Below, piece after piece: positions 52,535 to 62,596 of a stretch of DNA of 64,000 bases. The position numbers were made by a program, and so were the translations under genes. Where the stretch lies: positions 1 through 64,000 of the forward strand of contig NZ_JAUOEK010000183.1 of assembly GCF_030540835.1 (NCBI RefSeq), in the 5' to 3' direction. Source of the stretch: Flavivirga aquimarina. Its GTDB lineage: Bacteria; Bacteroidota; Bacteroidia; Flavobacteriales; Flavobacteriaceae. The notes beneath the pieces were generated by a model, which did no database searches, was not told where the DNA came from, and was given only the letters and a program-made list of their open reading frames with translations. The number at the start of each line of letters is the position of its first letter. The first letter of the stretch is position 1.

Positions 52535-53815
52535 TTATTTTTTGTACACAGGAAGCAATTTTGTAGATACTTCACCAAAACCAATACGTGTTCCATCTTT
52601 TTCGCAAAACCCCCTCATTATAACTGTATCATGATCGTTTATAAACTTACGCTCCGTGCCATCTTTCATCTTTAAAGGTTTTTCACCTCGCCATGAAAGC
52701 TCCAGCATAGAACCGTAAGAATCTGGTGTGGGACCAGAAATAGTACCACTTCCCATCATATCACCTGAATTTACAGGACAACCATTAACGGTATGATGCG
52801 TTAATTGCTGCGCCATATTCCAATACATATATTTAAAATTCGATTTACTTACTACCGTTTCTTTAGCTCCTTTAGGTTGTATACATACTTCTAAATTAAT
52901 ATCGAAGCTCTTTTTTCCTTTATATTGAAGGTAGTCTAGTTGTGGTTTTATAGGCTTAGGACCTTCAACTCTATAAGGTTCTAAAGCGTCAAGTGTTACA
53001 ATCCACGGAGAGATTGATGATGCAAAGTTTTTAGCTAAAAATGGCCCTAATGGTACATATTCCCATTTTTGAATATCGCGGGCACTCCAATCGTTAAATA
53101 AAACAAGCCCGAAAATATATTCTTCTGCTTCTTCAATAGGAATAGACTCTCCCAAATCGTTAGCATCAGTAGTAATAAAAGCCATTTCTAATTCAAAATC
53201 GACTAATTTACTAGGTCCGAAAACGGGTTCTTTAGCGTCTCCGGGTAATGTTTGTCCTTGTGGCCTGTGCACAGGAATTCCCGAAGGAATGATAGAAGAG
53301 CTTCTACCGTGATACCCAACAGGAATGTGTAGCCAGTTTGGTAATAAGGCATTATCTGGATCTCTAAACATGGTTCCTACATTGGTAGCATGTTCTTTAC
53401 TTGAGTAAAAATCGGTGTAATCTCCTATATGTACAGGTAATTGCATTTCTATTTCGTCTAAACGAAATAATACAACCTCTTTATTCTTTTTGTTGTTTTT
53501 AAGTGTCGTATTTTCAGAATCGAAAATTTCTGCAATTCTGTTACGCACCAAACGCCATGTTTTTCTACCGTCTGCAATAAAATCATTTAAAGTATCCTGA
53601 AGAAAAATATCTTCTGTTAAAGGGATACCTTCAAAATATCCTAATTGGTGCAATGCACCAAGGTCTATGGCTGTATCTCCAATACGAGTTCCTATGGTGA
53701 TAATATCGTCTCTGGTAAGAAAAACTCCAAAAGGAATGTTCTGAATTGGAAAATCTGAATTTTTATCTACGTGTAACCACGATTTTCTATCTGGATTGTT
53801 AGCTGATAATGGCAT
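52535..53815 (-). CDS. fahA: Fumarylacetoacetase
   Basis: 426 aa, normal length. The N-terminal SH3-like domain (ANNPDRKSWLHVDKNSDFPIQNIPFGVF) is followed by the FAH catalytic domain with DYTDFYSSKEHATNVG (metal-binding Asp and catalytic His), VDFELEMAFIT, FNDWSARDIQ and GTISGPTPDSYGSMLE. It hydrolyses fumarylacetoacetate to fumarate and acetoacetate, the last step of tyrosine and phenylalanine breakdown. The other pathway genes are not in the window. The gene is divergent from glyA. Confidence 0.95.
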   Translation of the reverse strand: MPLSANNPDRKSWLHVDKNSDFPIQNIPFGVFLTRDDIITIGTRIGDTAIDLGALHQLGYFEGIPLTEDIFLQDTLNDFIADGRKTWRLVRNRIAEIFDSENTTLKNNKKNKEVVLFRLDEIEMQLPVHIGDYTDFYSSKEHATNVGTMFRDPDNALLPNWLHIPVGYHGRSSSIIPSGIPVHRPQGQTLPGDAKEPVFGPSKLVDFELEMAFITTDANDLGESIPIEEAEEYIFGLVLFNDWSARDIQKWEYVPLGPFLAKNFASSISPWIVTLDALEPYRVEGPKPIKPQLDYLQYKGKKSFDINLEVCIQPKGAKETVVSKSNFKYMYWNMAQQLTHHTVNGCPVNSGDMMGSGTISGPTPDSYGSMLELSWRGEKPLKMKDGTERKFINDHDTVIMRGFCEKDGTRIGFGEVSTKLLPVYKK

Positions 53816-53984
53816 AACTTATTATAATATTTATAGTTTATTAAATTCGTACCAAACCTACACATTTTTTTTATTTTAATTGAAAAAATGTGTGAAAATG
53901 TAGATTTAATATAACCGTTAATAAAAAGGTTAAAAACTTAGTCGTAAATAAGCCTTTTTTAATGTAATTAACTATTCTATTTCC

Positions 53985-53992
53985 TATTTTTG
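53985..53992 (+). promoter_or_regulatory. -7 box of the glyA promoter
   Basis: TATTTTTG matches TAnnTTTG exactly. The distance to the glyA ATG (54020) gives a leader of about 20 nt. The -33 element is not obvious. Confidence 0.4.
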
Positions 53993-54019
53993 CCAAATAT
54001 TTAATCATAATTTAATTTT

Positions 54020-55291
54020 ATGCAACGCGACGAACAAATTTTTGAACTTATTCAAGCTGAAAAAGAACGCCAATTACATGGTATTGAACTTATTGCATCA
54101 GAGAATTTTGTAAGTGACCAAGTTATGGAAGCTGCCGGCTCTGTGTTAACCAACAAATATGCAGAAGGTTACCCAGGTAAGCGATATTATGGCGGTTGTG
54201 AAGTTGTTGATGAAGTTGAACAAATCGCTATTGATAGAGCAAAAGCATTGTTTGGTGCTGCATACGTAAATGTACAGCCACATTCTGGAAGTCAGGCAAA
54301 TACGGCTGTGTATCATGCATGTTTAAAGCCGGGTGATAAAATTTTAGGTTTCGATCTATCTCACGGTGGACATTTGACACATGGGTCTCCAGTAAATTTT
54401 TCTGGTAAACTTTACAATCCTGTATTTTACGGAGTAGAGCAGGAGACAGGTGTTTTAAATTATGATAAAATTCAAGAAGTAGCAACTAAAGAGCAGCCAA
54501 AATTAATTATCGCTGGTGCATCTGCGTATTCTCGAGATATTGATTTTAAGCGTTTTAGAGTAATTGCAGATAGTGTTGGTGCTATTTTAATGGCAGATAT
54601 CTCACATCCTGCTGGATTGATAGCTAAAGGTATATTAAACGATCCGTTACCACATTGTCATATTGTAACAACAACAACTCATAAGACATTGAGAGGTCCA
54701 AGAGGGGGTATTATAATGATGGGGCAAGATTTTGATAATCCGTTTGGAATTACTTTAAAAAATGGAAACTTACGTAAAATGTCGTCATTATTAGACTCTG
54801 CTGTTTTTCCAGGAAATCAAGGAGGTCCTTTAGAGCATATTATTGCAGCTAAAGCGATTGCTTTTGGAGAAGCCTTAACAGACGATTTTTTAAACTATCA
54901 ATTACAAGTAAAGCAAAATGCTGCAGCTATGGCAGAGGCTTTAGTTTCTAAAGGGTATAATATTATTTCTGGAGGAACAGACAACCATTGTATGTTGATT
55001 GATTTGCGTAACAAGAACCTTTCTGGTAAAGATGCTGAGCAGGCTTTAGTGAAAGCAGATATTACAGTAAACAAAAATATGGTGCCTTTTGATGATAAAT
55101 CACCATTTGTAACATCTGGAATTCGCTTAGGTGTTTCGGCTGTTACCACACGTGGTTTAAAAGAAGATGACATGCTAGCTATTGTAGAATTGGTAAACGA
55201 AGTGATTACTAATTTTGAAGATGAATCCGTTTTAGAAACGGTCAAAAATAAAGTTAATGCTATGATGAAGGATAAACCTTTGTTTATATAA
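54020..55291 (+). CDS. glyA: Serine hydroxymethyltransferase
   Basis: 423-aa PLP enzyme. [40 protein letters not shown] is the classic N-terminal block, [16 protein letters not shown] follows, and [14 protein letters not shown] contains the PLP-binding lysine. It interconverts serine and glycine with tetrahydrofolate, the main one-carbon source. The gene is monocistronic, with a terminator at 55316. Confidence 0.97.
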   Translation: MQRDEQIFELIQAEKERQLHGIELIASENFVSDQVMEAAGSVLTNKYAEGYPGKRYYGGCEVVDEVEQIAIDRAKALFGAAYVNVQPHSGSQANTAVYHACLKPGDKILGFDLSHGGHLTHGSPVNFSGKLYNPVFYGVEQETGVLNYDKIQEVATKEQPKLIIAGASAYSRDIDFKRFRVIADSVGAILMADISHPAGLIAKGILNDPLPHCHIVTTTTHKTLRGPRGGIIMMGQDFDNPFGITLKNGNLRKMSSLLDSAVFPGNQGGPLEHIIAAKAIAFGEALTDDFLNYQLQVKQNAAAMAEALVSKGYNIISGGTDNHCMLIDLRNKNLSGKDAEQALVKADITVNKNMVPFDDKSPFVTSGIRLGVSAVTTRGLKEDDMLAIVELVNEVITNFEDESVLETVKNKVNAMMKDKPLFI

Positions 55292-55315
55292 ACTTTAATT
55301 TAAGTGTTAATTGAA

Positions 55316-55342
55316 AATCCTGCTTCATGCAGGATTTTTTTG
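55316..55342 (+). terminator. Intrinsic terminator after glyA
   Basis: AATCCTGC (55316-55323), loop TTCAT, GCAGGATT (55329-55336), then a run of Ts: an 8-bp stem with T-tail 24 bp after the glyA stop. Confidence 0.9.
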
Positions 55343-55409
55343 TTTTTAATATATAATTCAGGTATGGTGCGTTAGCTTCCCGAAGGGGGCAAATGAATTA
55401 TACAAATTG

Positions 55410-56405
55410 TTAATTGTTTTTCTTTTTTAAATATATTATATTCTGAAAGGAGAATTTGTTAGTGAATTTTGGTATTAATTTCGTCTGAAATTTTTGTTTA
55501 AGAACCCACTTTTCTATTTTTTCATTTAGAGCCTTTTCTGTTGGTAAATTGATGCTTCCATCTGTTATATTTTCTCCTTTTCTGGCGTCAATAGAACAAA
55601 ATTTTACTATTCCTTTTTTATTTATAAGAATAGTAATCCATATTTCCATGTTTGCGTCTTTAGACAAAGCATCAGGCAGCTCTGCTTTCAATAATTTAGA
55701 GAGAGAATGTCCAATTGTATTTTTATCCGATAATAAAGGGAAATCGAATTTATCAGGAATTCCTTTTTTAATTATTTTCAGTTTTCTTTTAGGTATTAAC
55801 TCTAAATAATATTCAATTTTATTTTGCTCCAGTTTTTTAGAAGCTAATTGTTTACGTGATGATAAATCAAAACTTAATATTTTGTTATCTATAGTAAATA
55901 CATAAAGAATATTATCCTTGATATAAGTTGGAGATTCTATGAGTTTTATATTTTGGGTGTGCCATAAAAACTCAAAATAATTCTTTTTTAATTCTGAAGG
56001 ATCGATTTTTAATTCTTTAAAATCAATGCTCCAATATTTCTTGCCATTTTTGTAAACAACTATTGCTTCCCTTTCATATTGTTGATTTTTTATTTTGTTA
56101 CCTTGATCATCAACCTCATAATTATTAGGACTTTTTTGTTTTATACTGAAATTCAAAGAAACAAGATACTCACCAGACTTATTAATATCTATCCAGGGAG
56201 AGAAATATTGTTCAATAGAATACAAAAGCTTATTTTTCTTATAGACTTTTGTTATGCCCCAATCCCATCCATTATGTACTCGATAAGGTATACTTGTTAC
56301 TTTTATATTTTTCTCTGTTTTTAAAGTCCAAGGATATGTGCGCCAACTACCCGCCAATAATGAAAAGGGAATTAATAGAATAAAAAATAAGATTTTTGTT
56401 TTCAT
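55410..56405 (-). CDS. Secreted protein with a TonB-C-like end (331 aa)
   Basis: The start is the ATG at 56405 (MKTKILFFILLIPFSLLAGSW), a signal peptide. The longer frame needs a TTG and adds MKIKK. The body contains a beta-propeller-like segment (YVFTIDNKILSFDLSSRKQL), and the C-terminal region (EIWITILINKKGIVKFCSIDARKGEN...EKALNEKIEKWVLKQKFQTKL) resembles the energy-transducer TonB C-terminal fold, but it lacks the usual N-terminal helix and proline linker. Function unknown; probably periplasmic. Confidence 0.55.
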   Translation of the reverse strand: MKTKILFFILLIPFSLLAGSWRTYPWTLKTEKNIKVTSIPYRVHNGWDWGITKVYKKNKLLYSIEQYFSPWIDINKSGEYLVSLNFSIKQKSPNNYEVDDQGNKIKNQQYEREAIVVYKNGKKYWSIDFKELKIDPSELKKNYFEFLWHTQNIKLIESPTYIKDNILYVFTIDNKILSFDLSSRKQLASKKLEQNKIEYYLELIPKRKLKIIKKGIPDKFDFPLLSDKNTIGHSLSKLLKAELPDALSKDANMEIWITILINKKGIVKFCSIDARKGENITDGSINLPTEKALNEKIEKWVLKQKFQTKLIPKFTNKFSFQNIIYLKKKNN

Positions 56406-56895
56406 CTTTTTAATTTTCAATGAACTTTATCGATTGTTAAACAAAGTTAGTTGAATTTTTTTATAGCGTTAAGATTAAAAAAGTGTTTTAAACCGTATAT
56501 AAATACGACTGTAAACTAAATGCTTAGCTCCAAGGTAATTAAGCCACGAATTGCACAAATTTACACGAATAGAGTCCCAAATTCGGTTGAGAACTATGTT
56601 TGGTATAAACACGAAAAAACTTATATAGGTTTTGAAATCTGCTGGTAAGCAGGAAAATTAGTGAAAATTAGTGAAATTCGTGTCAAGTTTTTTACAGCAT
56701 TTTTTTGTATATCTATACATTATTGACCTACTGTCAAATAGGCTTTTTTCATGTCTCAAATAAGATGTTGTAGTAATCTTTAAAACTTTAACTATAAGTA
56801 TATTTTTACCTATAAGTATATTTTTATGTAAAGCTTTAATTAAAAAGATTATTTAGGCCATACTTCCTTCATAATAATGACGAAAACAAGAAAAT
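56406..56895. repeat. Intergenic region with a degenerate long inverted repeat
   Basis: GCCACGAATTGCACAAATTTACACGAA near 56542 is complementary in pattern to TTAGTGAAATTCGTGTC near 56667-56684. This is a dispersed flavobacterial repeat in decayed form. Another short direct repeat, TATAAGTATATTTTTA, occurs twice at about 56792-56826. No gene is seen. Confidence 0.5.
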
Positions 56896-58476
56896 TTAGT
56901 TCTCTATACTTTGATCTTCTTCAGGAAACGTAATATGTTGATAGGCACCTAAATCTGGAGAAGTCGTTCTGTTTACATTTAAAATATCTGTTGGTACTTG
57001 TGTCGCAAAAGTTGATAAGCCTTGGTTTATAGCTGCTGATTCTTCTCCTATAACAAGCTTATTTAAATCTGTATCAAGAAAATTAGGGTTTTCATTAAAA
57101 ATATTCCCTTCATAATGATTGGTATCGGTTAAATCATAATTAGGACCTGTAAAATTGCTGTTAGTGTCTTCAAAACGAATTAAGCAGTTTGTAAACTTAA
57201 AATTAAATGCAATGGCATCATCTTCAATTTCGTCAAGTAAAATTTCAGGGTTATCGTTTCCGTAGATAATACAGTTATTAAAATTGGCTTCTGTTAAATC
57301 TGTTATAGTTGCATTATTATCTTCATCTAAAACAAAATTGTTGAGCAATACGGCAGGGAATTGCCTAAAACCATTGTCCCAATAGTTTGCAATCGTACTG
57401 TGTGTAAAATTATATCGGCCTCCTAAAGTGCCCGCAAACGATGAGAGCCCTGTATTATTGATGACTACATTTTCTCCTGTAATAGAAGTGTTTCTTCCTA
57501 GTAAACCAAAATTACTGGAATTATAAATTTGAGAATTGGTAATGGTAAGTTTATCAGATACTTCATTAGGATTACCATCACATAATATTCCAACGGATGC
57601 ATTTTTAATGGTAGCGTAGTTTATAACGTTATTAATACTGCCATCTAATAACCAAATAGTACCCCACTGGCCGGGCGTATCGGCAAAAGCAGGTTCTAAA
57701 CGATCTCCTTCAAAAATAACCTCGTTTTCTAATAAATCTGGATCGGTACTCAAAGCACCATTTACTTGCAATGATGCATTATTAGAAACAATAATTCCCG
57801 AATTATTATGAAAATGGACACGTGCACCAGCTTCTATGGTTAAGGTTTCACCATTTGGAACGGTTGCAAAACCATAAATAACATAGGGTTTATCGTTTGT
57901 AAAAGTGAGATTGACTGGTAATAGTTCCCGCCCTTGTAATTCGGTTTCAACTAATTCGCCAGCGATATCAAGCGTTAATGTTTCAATAACTTTTGTGGTA
58001 TTATCTCTGTCTGGATAAATAAATACGGCATCTTTTACTAAGGTAACCAGCTCTACTTCCTGAAGGTTCGAGTCGGCATCAAACTCAATTTGATCGGTAT
58101 ATAAATAGCTATCATCTAGACTTGTTAAACTATTAATATCTATAGTCGATTCTATAAAAATAAATAAACTATCTCTGGCTAGTATTTCTACATTTTCAAA
58201 TACTTTACCTGCTATACCGTCTACATTCAACCTATAATTGGAATCTTCTCCCAATGCCAATCTTAGTGAAGGTATAGAAATATCATCATCACTTCTGTTA
58301 TAGACTTTTAAATTGTATGTACTAGAGCCAATGTTAGTGAAAACGGTGTCTAAATAAACGGTATCTTTTGAAAATTCAAGATTACCTGTGCTTGGAGAAA
58401 ATTCAAAATCTTTGCGGCAAGAACTCCAAAGCATTATGAATACTAGTGTAAGTACGAAATACAGGTAACGTTTCAT
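56896..58476 (-). CDS. Large lipoprotein with parallel beta-helix (526 aa)
   Basis: The start is chosen at 58476 (MKRYLYFVLTLVFIMLWSSCRKD), a lipoprotein signal with the lipobox C at 20. The N-terminal part (SKDTVYLDTVFTNIGSSTYNLKVYNRS) is a beta-sandwich and the middle is right-handed parallel beta-helix-like (VIFEGDRL, INYATIKNASVGILCDG, LTITNSQIYNSSNFGLLG, NNCIIYGND). The C-terminal tail SPDLGAYQHI is the standard end of choice-of-anchor/right-handed-helix proteins in Bacteroidota. It is probably surface exposed or periplasmic. Ligand unknown. Confidence 0.75.
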   Translation of the reverse strand: MKRYLYFVLTLVFIMLWSSCRKDFEFSPSTGNLEFSKDTVYLDTVFTNIGSSTYNLKVYNRSDDDISIPSLRLALGEDSNYRLNVDGIAGKVFENVEILARDSLFIFIESTIDINSLTSLDDSYLYTDQIEFDADSNLQEVELVTLVKDAVFIYPDRDNTTKVIETLTLDIAGELVETELQGRELLPVNLTFTNDKPYVIYGFATVPNGETLTIEAGARVHFHNNSGIIVSNNASLQVNGALSTDPDLLENEVIFEGDRLEPAFADTPGQWGTIWLLDGSINNVINYATIKNASVGILCDGNPNEVSDKLTITNSQIYNSSNFGLLGRNTSITGENVVINNTGLSSFAGTLGGRYNFTHSTIANYWDNGFRQFPAVLLNNFVLDEDNNATITDLTEANFNNCIIYGNDNPEILLDEIEDDAIAFNFKFTNCLIRFEDTNSNFTGPNYDLTDTNHYEGNIFNENPNFLDTDLNKLVIGEESAAINQGLSTFATQVPTDILNVNRTTSPDLGAYQHITFPEEDQSIEN

Positions 58477-58580
58477 TAACATATATAAATTTTAAAGCCA
58501 ATTAGAGGCTAAAAATATAACTTTTGAAACAATGATTTAGTATGATGTGTTTTATTTTAATTGAAAAAAATAAATATGAC

Positions 58581-59315
58581 CTACTTTTTTTTAGATTCTT
58601 CAATTATTTTTAAAAATGATTTGCTATAAGATATTAAGCTGTCTAGAAGAATTATGTCATTTTTTTTTGATAAAAATGTTTTATTCAGATTTTTGGTCTC
58701 ACAATATTCAAAAAAGAGGTGTTTATAATCTTTAGGAATTGCTAGATCATTAACAAGTAATGTTTCATTAAAAAATGTATTATTGGAAAATAATGAATCT
58801 AGGTCTTTATGCGACAAAGGAATGGTAGAGGCGTTTTTTATTTTATCCTTTTTTAAAAGCTTACCAATTAATTTAGCTACTCTAACGATATCAAGCCCAT
58901 ATTTTGAAGAAGTCCCATACTTATGAGGATTTCTCTTTATATCTTCTTTAGTTTGTTCTTCGAAAGTCTTTTGTACCTGCTCCTGATTAAATTCTTTAGG
59001 TTTTATATTATTCTGTATTAAGATCTCGTTAAGTCTGTTTATAGTTTTTCTTAGTTCAATAACAATGACATCATTAAAATCGGTTTCAGTAAGTTTTATG
59101 ATTTTTTTATTATGGAATATAGAGTGAAAAGACAGGGTGTCACCTATACTTGCTTTAATAGTAAAGCTCCCGTAATTATCTGTATAAGTTCTGGTTTTTT
59201 TACTCAGGTTAAAAACATCTATTCCTTTTACTGTAGTGTCATTATCATACACTTTTCCTGTTATATTTTGAGAAAGCATTGAAAATGGTAAAAGAATAAA
59301 AATGAAGTATTTCAT
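58581..59315 (-). CDS. Carboxypeptidase-regulatory-like domain protein (244 aa)
   Basis: A signal peptide MKYFIFILLPFSMLSQNITG is followed by a CarboxypepD_reg domain at about 18-90 (ITGKVYDNDTTVKGIDVFNLSKKTRTYTDNYGSFTIKASIGDTLSFHS), then an acidic/lysine-rich helical domain with DLDSLFSNNTFFNETLLVNDLAIPKDYKHLFFEYCE. This architecture is common in Bacteroidota envelope proteins of unknown role. It is upstream of the 56896 gene, on the same strand and 105 bp apart. Confidence 0.65.
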   Translation of the reverse strand: MKYFIFILLPFSMLSQNITGKVYDNDTTVKGIDVFNLSKKTRTYTDNYGSFTIKASIGDTLSFHSIFHNKKIIKLTETDFNDVIVIELRKTINRLNEILIQNNIKPKEFNQEQVQKTFEEQTKEDIKRNPHKYGTSSKYGLDIVRVAKLIGKLLKKDKIKNASTIPLSHKDLDSLFSNNTFFNETLLVNDLAIPKDYKHLFFEYCETKNLNKTFLSKKNDIILLDSLISYSKSFLKIIEESKKK

Positions 59316-59427
59316 TTTTGTTTTATTGGTTATCGTTTTTCAAATTAAAGTATTTTACAATCTAAATTATTGAGAATTAAGATACTTTAACAGCCGTTTT
59401 AGTGAACTCTTAACATAATATATTAAA

Positions 59428-59453
59428 AAAACCTGATGGGGACATCAGGTTTT
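59428..59453 (-). terminator. Intrinsic terminator of the galactose operon
   Basis: AAAACCTGATG (59428-59438), loop GGGA, CATCAGGTTTT (59443-59453): an 11-bp perfect stem with A- and T-runs on both sides. It serves the leftward gal genes and may act on both strands. Confidence 0.85.
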
Positions 59454-59487
59454 TAACATTGGTTTGCTATTAATCAATCGATGGTAG

Positions 59488-60510
59488 TTACAATTGTTTT
59501 CGAATCATATCTGCAGCAATTTCTGCAGTGATGTCTCGTTGCGGAGACCCAAACATTTCATAACCTACCATAAATTTCTTTACTGTGGCACTTCTTAATA
59601 GGGGCGGATAAAAGCTCATATGCCAGTGCCAGTGTTTATTTTCGTTTCCATTGGTTGGTGCTTGGTGTATACCGCTGGAATAAGGAAAAGATGTGTTAAA
59701 TAATTTGTCGTATGCTTTAGTTAGTACCGAAATGGCTTCGGCATAATTTAAAGCCTCTGCATCATTTAGTTCTAAAATAGTTGACTGTCGTTTTTTGGGC
59801 ACAATCATAGCTTCAAACGGCCATACTGCCCAAAAAGGAATTAAAACGACAAATGAATCATTTTCAAAAATAATACGCTCTTGCTTTTCTAATTCCTGAG
59901 CTAAATAGTCTCCTAAAAGACTGTTTTTATTTTTGTTATAATAATCTAGTTGTCTCGTGTTTTTTTTGTCAACCTCATTAGGGAGTGTAGATTGACTCCA
60001 AATTTGTCCATGGGGGTGCGGATTGCTACAACCCATTACGGCTCCTTTGTTTTCAAATATTTGTACGTAGTTAATATTGGGGTTTTCTGAGAGTTCTTTA
60101 AATTCCTTCTGCCAAGCGAAAACCACTTTTTGGATATCTTTAGGAGCCATGTCTGCCAAGCTTTTTGAATGGTCTGGGCTAAAGCAAATAACTTTGCATA
60201 TTCCGGTTTCGCTTTCTGCGACTAACAAACCATCTTCAACCGAAAAAGATTTAGAGTCTTTTTGCAAGGCAGCAAAATCGTTGGTAAAAACAAATACATC
60301 TTGATATTTTGGATTTACCTCGCCATTAATTCTGGTATTTCCTGCACATAAATAACATGAGTCATCGTAAGCTGGTCTAACAGTATTAGAAACGGCCTCG
60401 TTTTGACCTTGCCATGGGCGTTTTGCACGATGTGGCGATACTAAAACCCATTCGCCGGTAAGTATATTTAAACGTTTATGAGAATAATCCTGTAAATCGG
60501 TATGCGTCAT
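59488..60510 (-). CDS. galT: Galactose-1-phosphate uridylyltransferase
   Basis: 340 aa: NILTGEWVLVSPHRAKRPWQGQ, CYLCAGNTR with zinc ligands, VQIFENKGAVMGCSNPHPHGQIWSQ with the catalytic HPH, and HWHWHMSFYPPLL at the second zinc site. It exchanges the UMP between UDP-glucose and galactose-1-phosphate in the Leloir pathway. It is the third gene of the cluster, 6 bp downstream of galK, and is followed by a terminator. Confidence 0.95.
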   Translation of the reverse strand: MTHTDLQDYSHKRLNILTGEWVLVSPHRAKRPWQGQNEAVSNTVRPAYDDSCYLCAGNTRINGEVNPKYQDVFVFTNDFAALQKDSKSFSVEDGLLVAESETGICKVICFSPDHSKSLADMAPKDIQKVVFAWQKEFKELSENPNINYVQIFENKGAVMGCSNPHPHGQIWSQSTLPNEVDKKNTRQLDYYNKNKNSLLGDYLAQELEKQERIIFENDSFVVLIPFWAVWPFEAMIVPKKRQSTILELNDAEALNYAEAISVLTKAYDKLFNTSFPYSSGIHQAPTNGNENKHWHWHMSFYPPLLRSATVKKFMVGYEMFGSPQRDITAEIAADMIRKQL

Positions 60511-60516
60511 TTTAAA

Positions 60517-61668
60517 TTAATTATTTATTATATGTGTACCCTCAGATAATTTTATAAAGTATACAGAACAGGCTTTGTTAAATTTATTTTTATAAGCTAC
60601 AGATACCGCTTCCCCAAAAGCTTTGGCTTCGCTTTTTGCTACTAGGTTTATGGTACAACCACCAAATCCGCCTCCCATCATTCTTGCACCTAACACATGC
60701 GTATTTGCTTTTGCCAGATCTACTAAAAAATCCAATTCATCACAACTCACTTTGTATTGATGTTGTAAACCTTGGTGCGATTTAAAAATTAAGCTTCCTA
60801 AGGTATCTAAATCGTTATTTTCAATAGCTTTTGATGCTTCTATAGCTCTATTGTTTTCTTGAATAACATATAATGCTTTTTGATAATTTTCTGGTGTTAC
60901 CTTGTCTTTTATAGTTTCTAAATCGGCTTCATTAGCATCCCTTAATGCTTTTATTCCAAGTAATTCAGCAATGCTTTCGCAAGCAGCACGTCTGTCGTTA
61001 TAGGCACTATCAGATAAACTATGCTTTACGTTCGTGTTAATTAGCATGAGTTGATGATTTTTAAAATCTATTTTATAAGGGTTAGATTCTACAGTCCTAC
61101 AATCTAATAACAATGCATTGTCTTTGATGCCAAACATGCTTGCGTATTGATCCATAATACCGCATTTTACACCAACATAATTGTGTTCTGCTTTTTGAGA
61201 TATTAAAATCATTTCGTGCTTAGTGAGTCCTAAATTGAATAACTCATTTAGACCAAATACAACACTGTTTTCTAATGCTGCGGAAGATGACATACCTGCA
61301 CCTCCTGGAATATCACCTTTAAAGACAATATTAAAATTACCTACAACTTTGTTTTTATTTTGAATTTGAGCAATGACACCAAACACATAATTTTCCCAAC
61401 TACCTTTGGTAGATGGTTTTAATTTATCTAAATCAAATTCTATACGGCTGTTTTTATTTAAAGCATAGGCTGTAGATACATTGGTGTCGCTTTTTTGTAT
61501 GGCGGCTGCAATGCCTTTATCTACTGCTGCAGGAAATACAAAGCCATCATTATAATCTGTATGTTCTCCAATAATATTAATCCGACCCGGAGAGAAAATA
61601 AGAATAGGTTCGGTTTTAAATGTATTGATGTATGCTGTTTTTACATCATTTATTAATGTGGTACTCAT
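60517..61668 (-). CDS. galK: Galactokinase
   Basis: 383-aa GHMP kinase: FSPGRINIIGEHTDYNDGFVFPAAVDKGI (galactokinase signature and sugar-binding residues), GDIPGGAGMSSSAALEN (phosphate-binding loop) and LGARMMGGGFGGCTINLV near the C-terminus. It phosphorylates alpha-D-galactose with ATP. It lies 12 bp after the epimerase gene and 6 bp before galT. Confidence 0.95.
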   Translation of the reverse strand: MSTTLINDVKTAYINTFKTEPILIFSPGRINIIGEHTDYNDGFVFPAAVDKGIAAAIQKSDTNVSTAYALNKNSRIEFDLDKLKPSTKGSWENYVFGVIAQIQNKNKVVGNFNIVFKGDIPGGAGMSSSAALENSVVFGLNELFNLGLTKHEMILISQKAEHNYVGVKCGIMDQYASMFGIKDNALLLDCRTVESNPYKIDFKNHQLMLINTNVKHSLSDSAYNDRRAACESIAELLGIKALRDANEADLETIKDKVTPENYQKALYVIQENNRAIEASKAIENNDLDTLGSLIFKSHQGLQHQYKVSCDELDFLVDLAKANTHVLGARMMGGGFGGCTINLVAKSEAKAFGEAVSVAYKNKFNKACSVYFIKLSEGTHIINN

Positions 61669-61680
61669 TATTGTTATTCG

Positions 61681-62574
61681 TTAAAAATTGCTATTTACTT
61701 TTAGGTTCCAGGTAATATTATAAATGGCATTTGCATCTAAAACCTCTAAACCAATTTTATTATTAAAACTATCTGAAACACCTGTTGTAGGCTCTATAGC
61801 TATCGTGTTTAATTTAGGAGGTGTGTAAACTTGGAGAAAATTATCCTTTCCTGTAGACTCAATTGTTAATTGATATTTAGGGGTATGGAAGGTTACTTCT
61901 TTTGAATCTAAAACCCAGCAATCGTCCAACGATTTGTCATAGATATTAAAGACGTCTTTTAATTCGAAATCTTCTATACCTGTTGTTATATTTCTTTTAT
62001 CTAAAACTAATTTTTTACTGCTATTAAAATGTAGTGTACTATTAAATAAATCGGCACTTAAAAAATAAGGATGCCAACCTAAAGTAAATGGAAATGCTTT
62101 AGAATCTGTGTTTTTTACAAATACATTTAAGCTTAAATCATTTGGAGTAAAAACATATTTTAATTGAATAGTATAGGTATAGGGAAACCCGATAGATAGC
62201 TCGGTTTCTTTGTATTCTAATAAAATAGATGCAGAATCGCTACTGGTTTTTTTCTCTATTACTCGAAACGTTTTATTATAAACCAATCCATGTAAAGCAT
62301 TGTTTTCTTCTTTTACATTAATTTCAAATTGAAACGCTTTATTGTTAAAAGTATATGCTCCGTCCTTTATTCTGTTAGCAAATGGAAATAAAATTGAAGA
62401 TGCATAGGTGTTTGAATAGGATAGTGGTGATAAATCCTTTATAATGGCATGTCCGTTTAATGTTAATTCTTGCAAACTTGCCCCTGCATTGAGGTTAATT
62501 TTTCCGTATGCCTTGTGTTTAGAGTTTTCAATCTCTAAAGTATTTAATGTTTTGTTATGATTAATTCGATACAC
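61681..62574 (-). CDS. Aldose 1-epimerase (GalM-like)
   Basis: 297 aa, aldose-1-epimerase family: FPFANRIKDGAYTFNNKAF, NALHGLVYNKTF with the conserved H, and FTLGWHPYF with the second H (GWHPYF). VYTPPKLNTIAIEPTTGVSDSFN holds the catalytic acid (E). It interconverts the alpha and beta anomers so that galactokinase gets the alpha form. It has no signal peptide and is placed first in the gal cluster. The sugar specificity is inferred from the neighbours. Confidence 0.85.
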   Translation of the reverse strand: MYRINHNKTLNTLEIENSKHKAYGKINLNAGASLQELTLNGHAIIKDLSPLSYSNTYASSILFPFANRIKDGAYTFNNKAFQFEINVKEENNALHGLVYNKTFRVIEKKTSSDSASILLEYKETELSIGFPYTYTIQLKYVFTPNDLSLNVFVKNTDSKAFPFTLGWHPYFLSADLFNSTLHFNSSKKLVLDKRNITTGIEDFELKDVFNIYDKSLDDCWVLDSKEVTFHTPKYQLTIESTGKDNFLQVYTPPKLNTIAIEPTTGVSDSFNNKIGLEVLDANAIYNITWNLKVNSNF

Positions 62575-62596
62575 TATTATGTTTTGATTTTGTTTA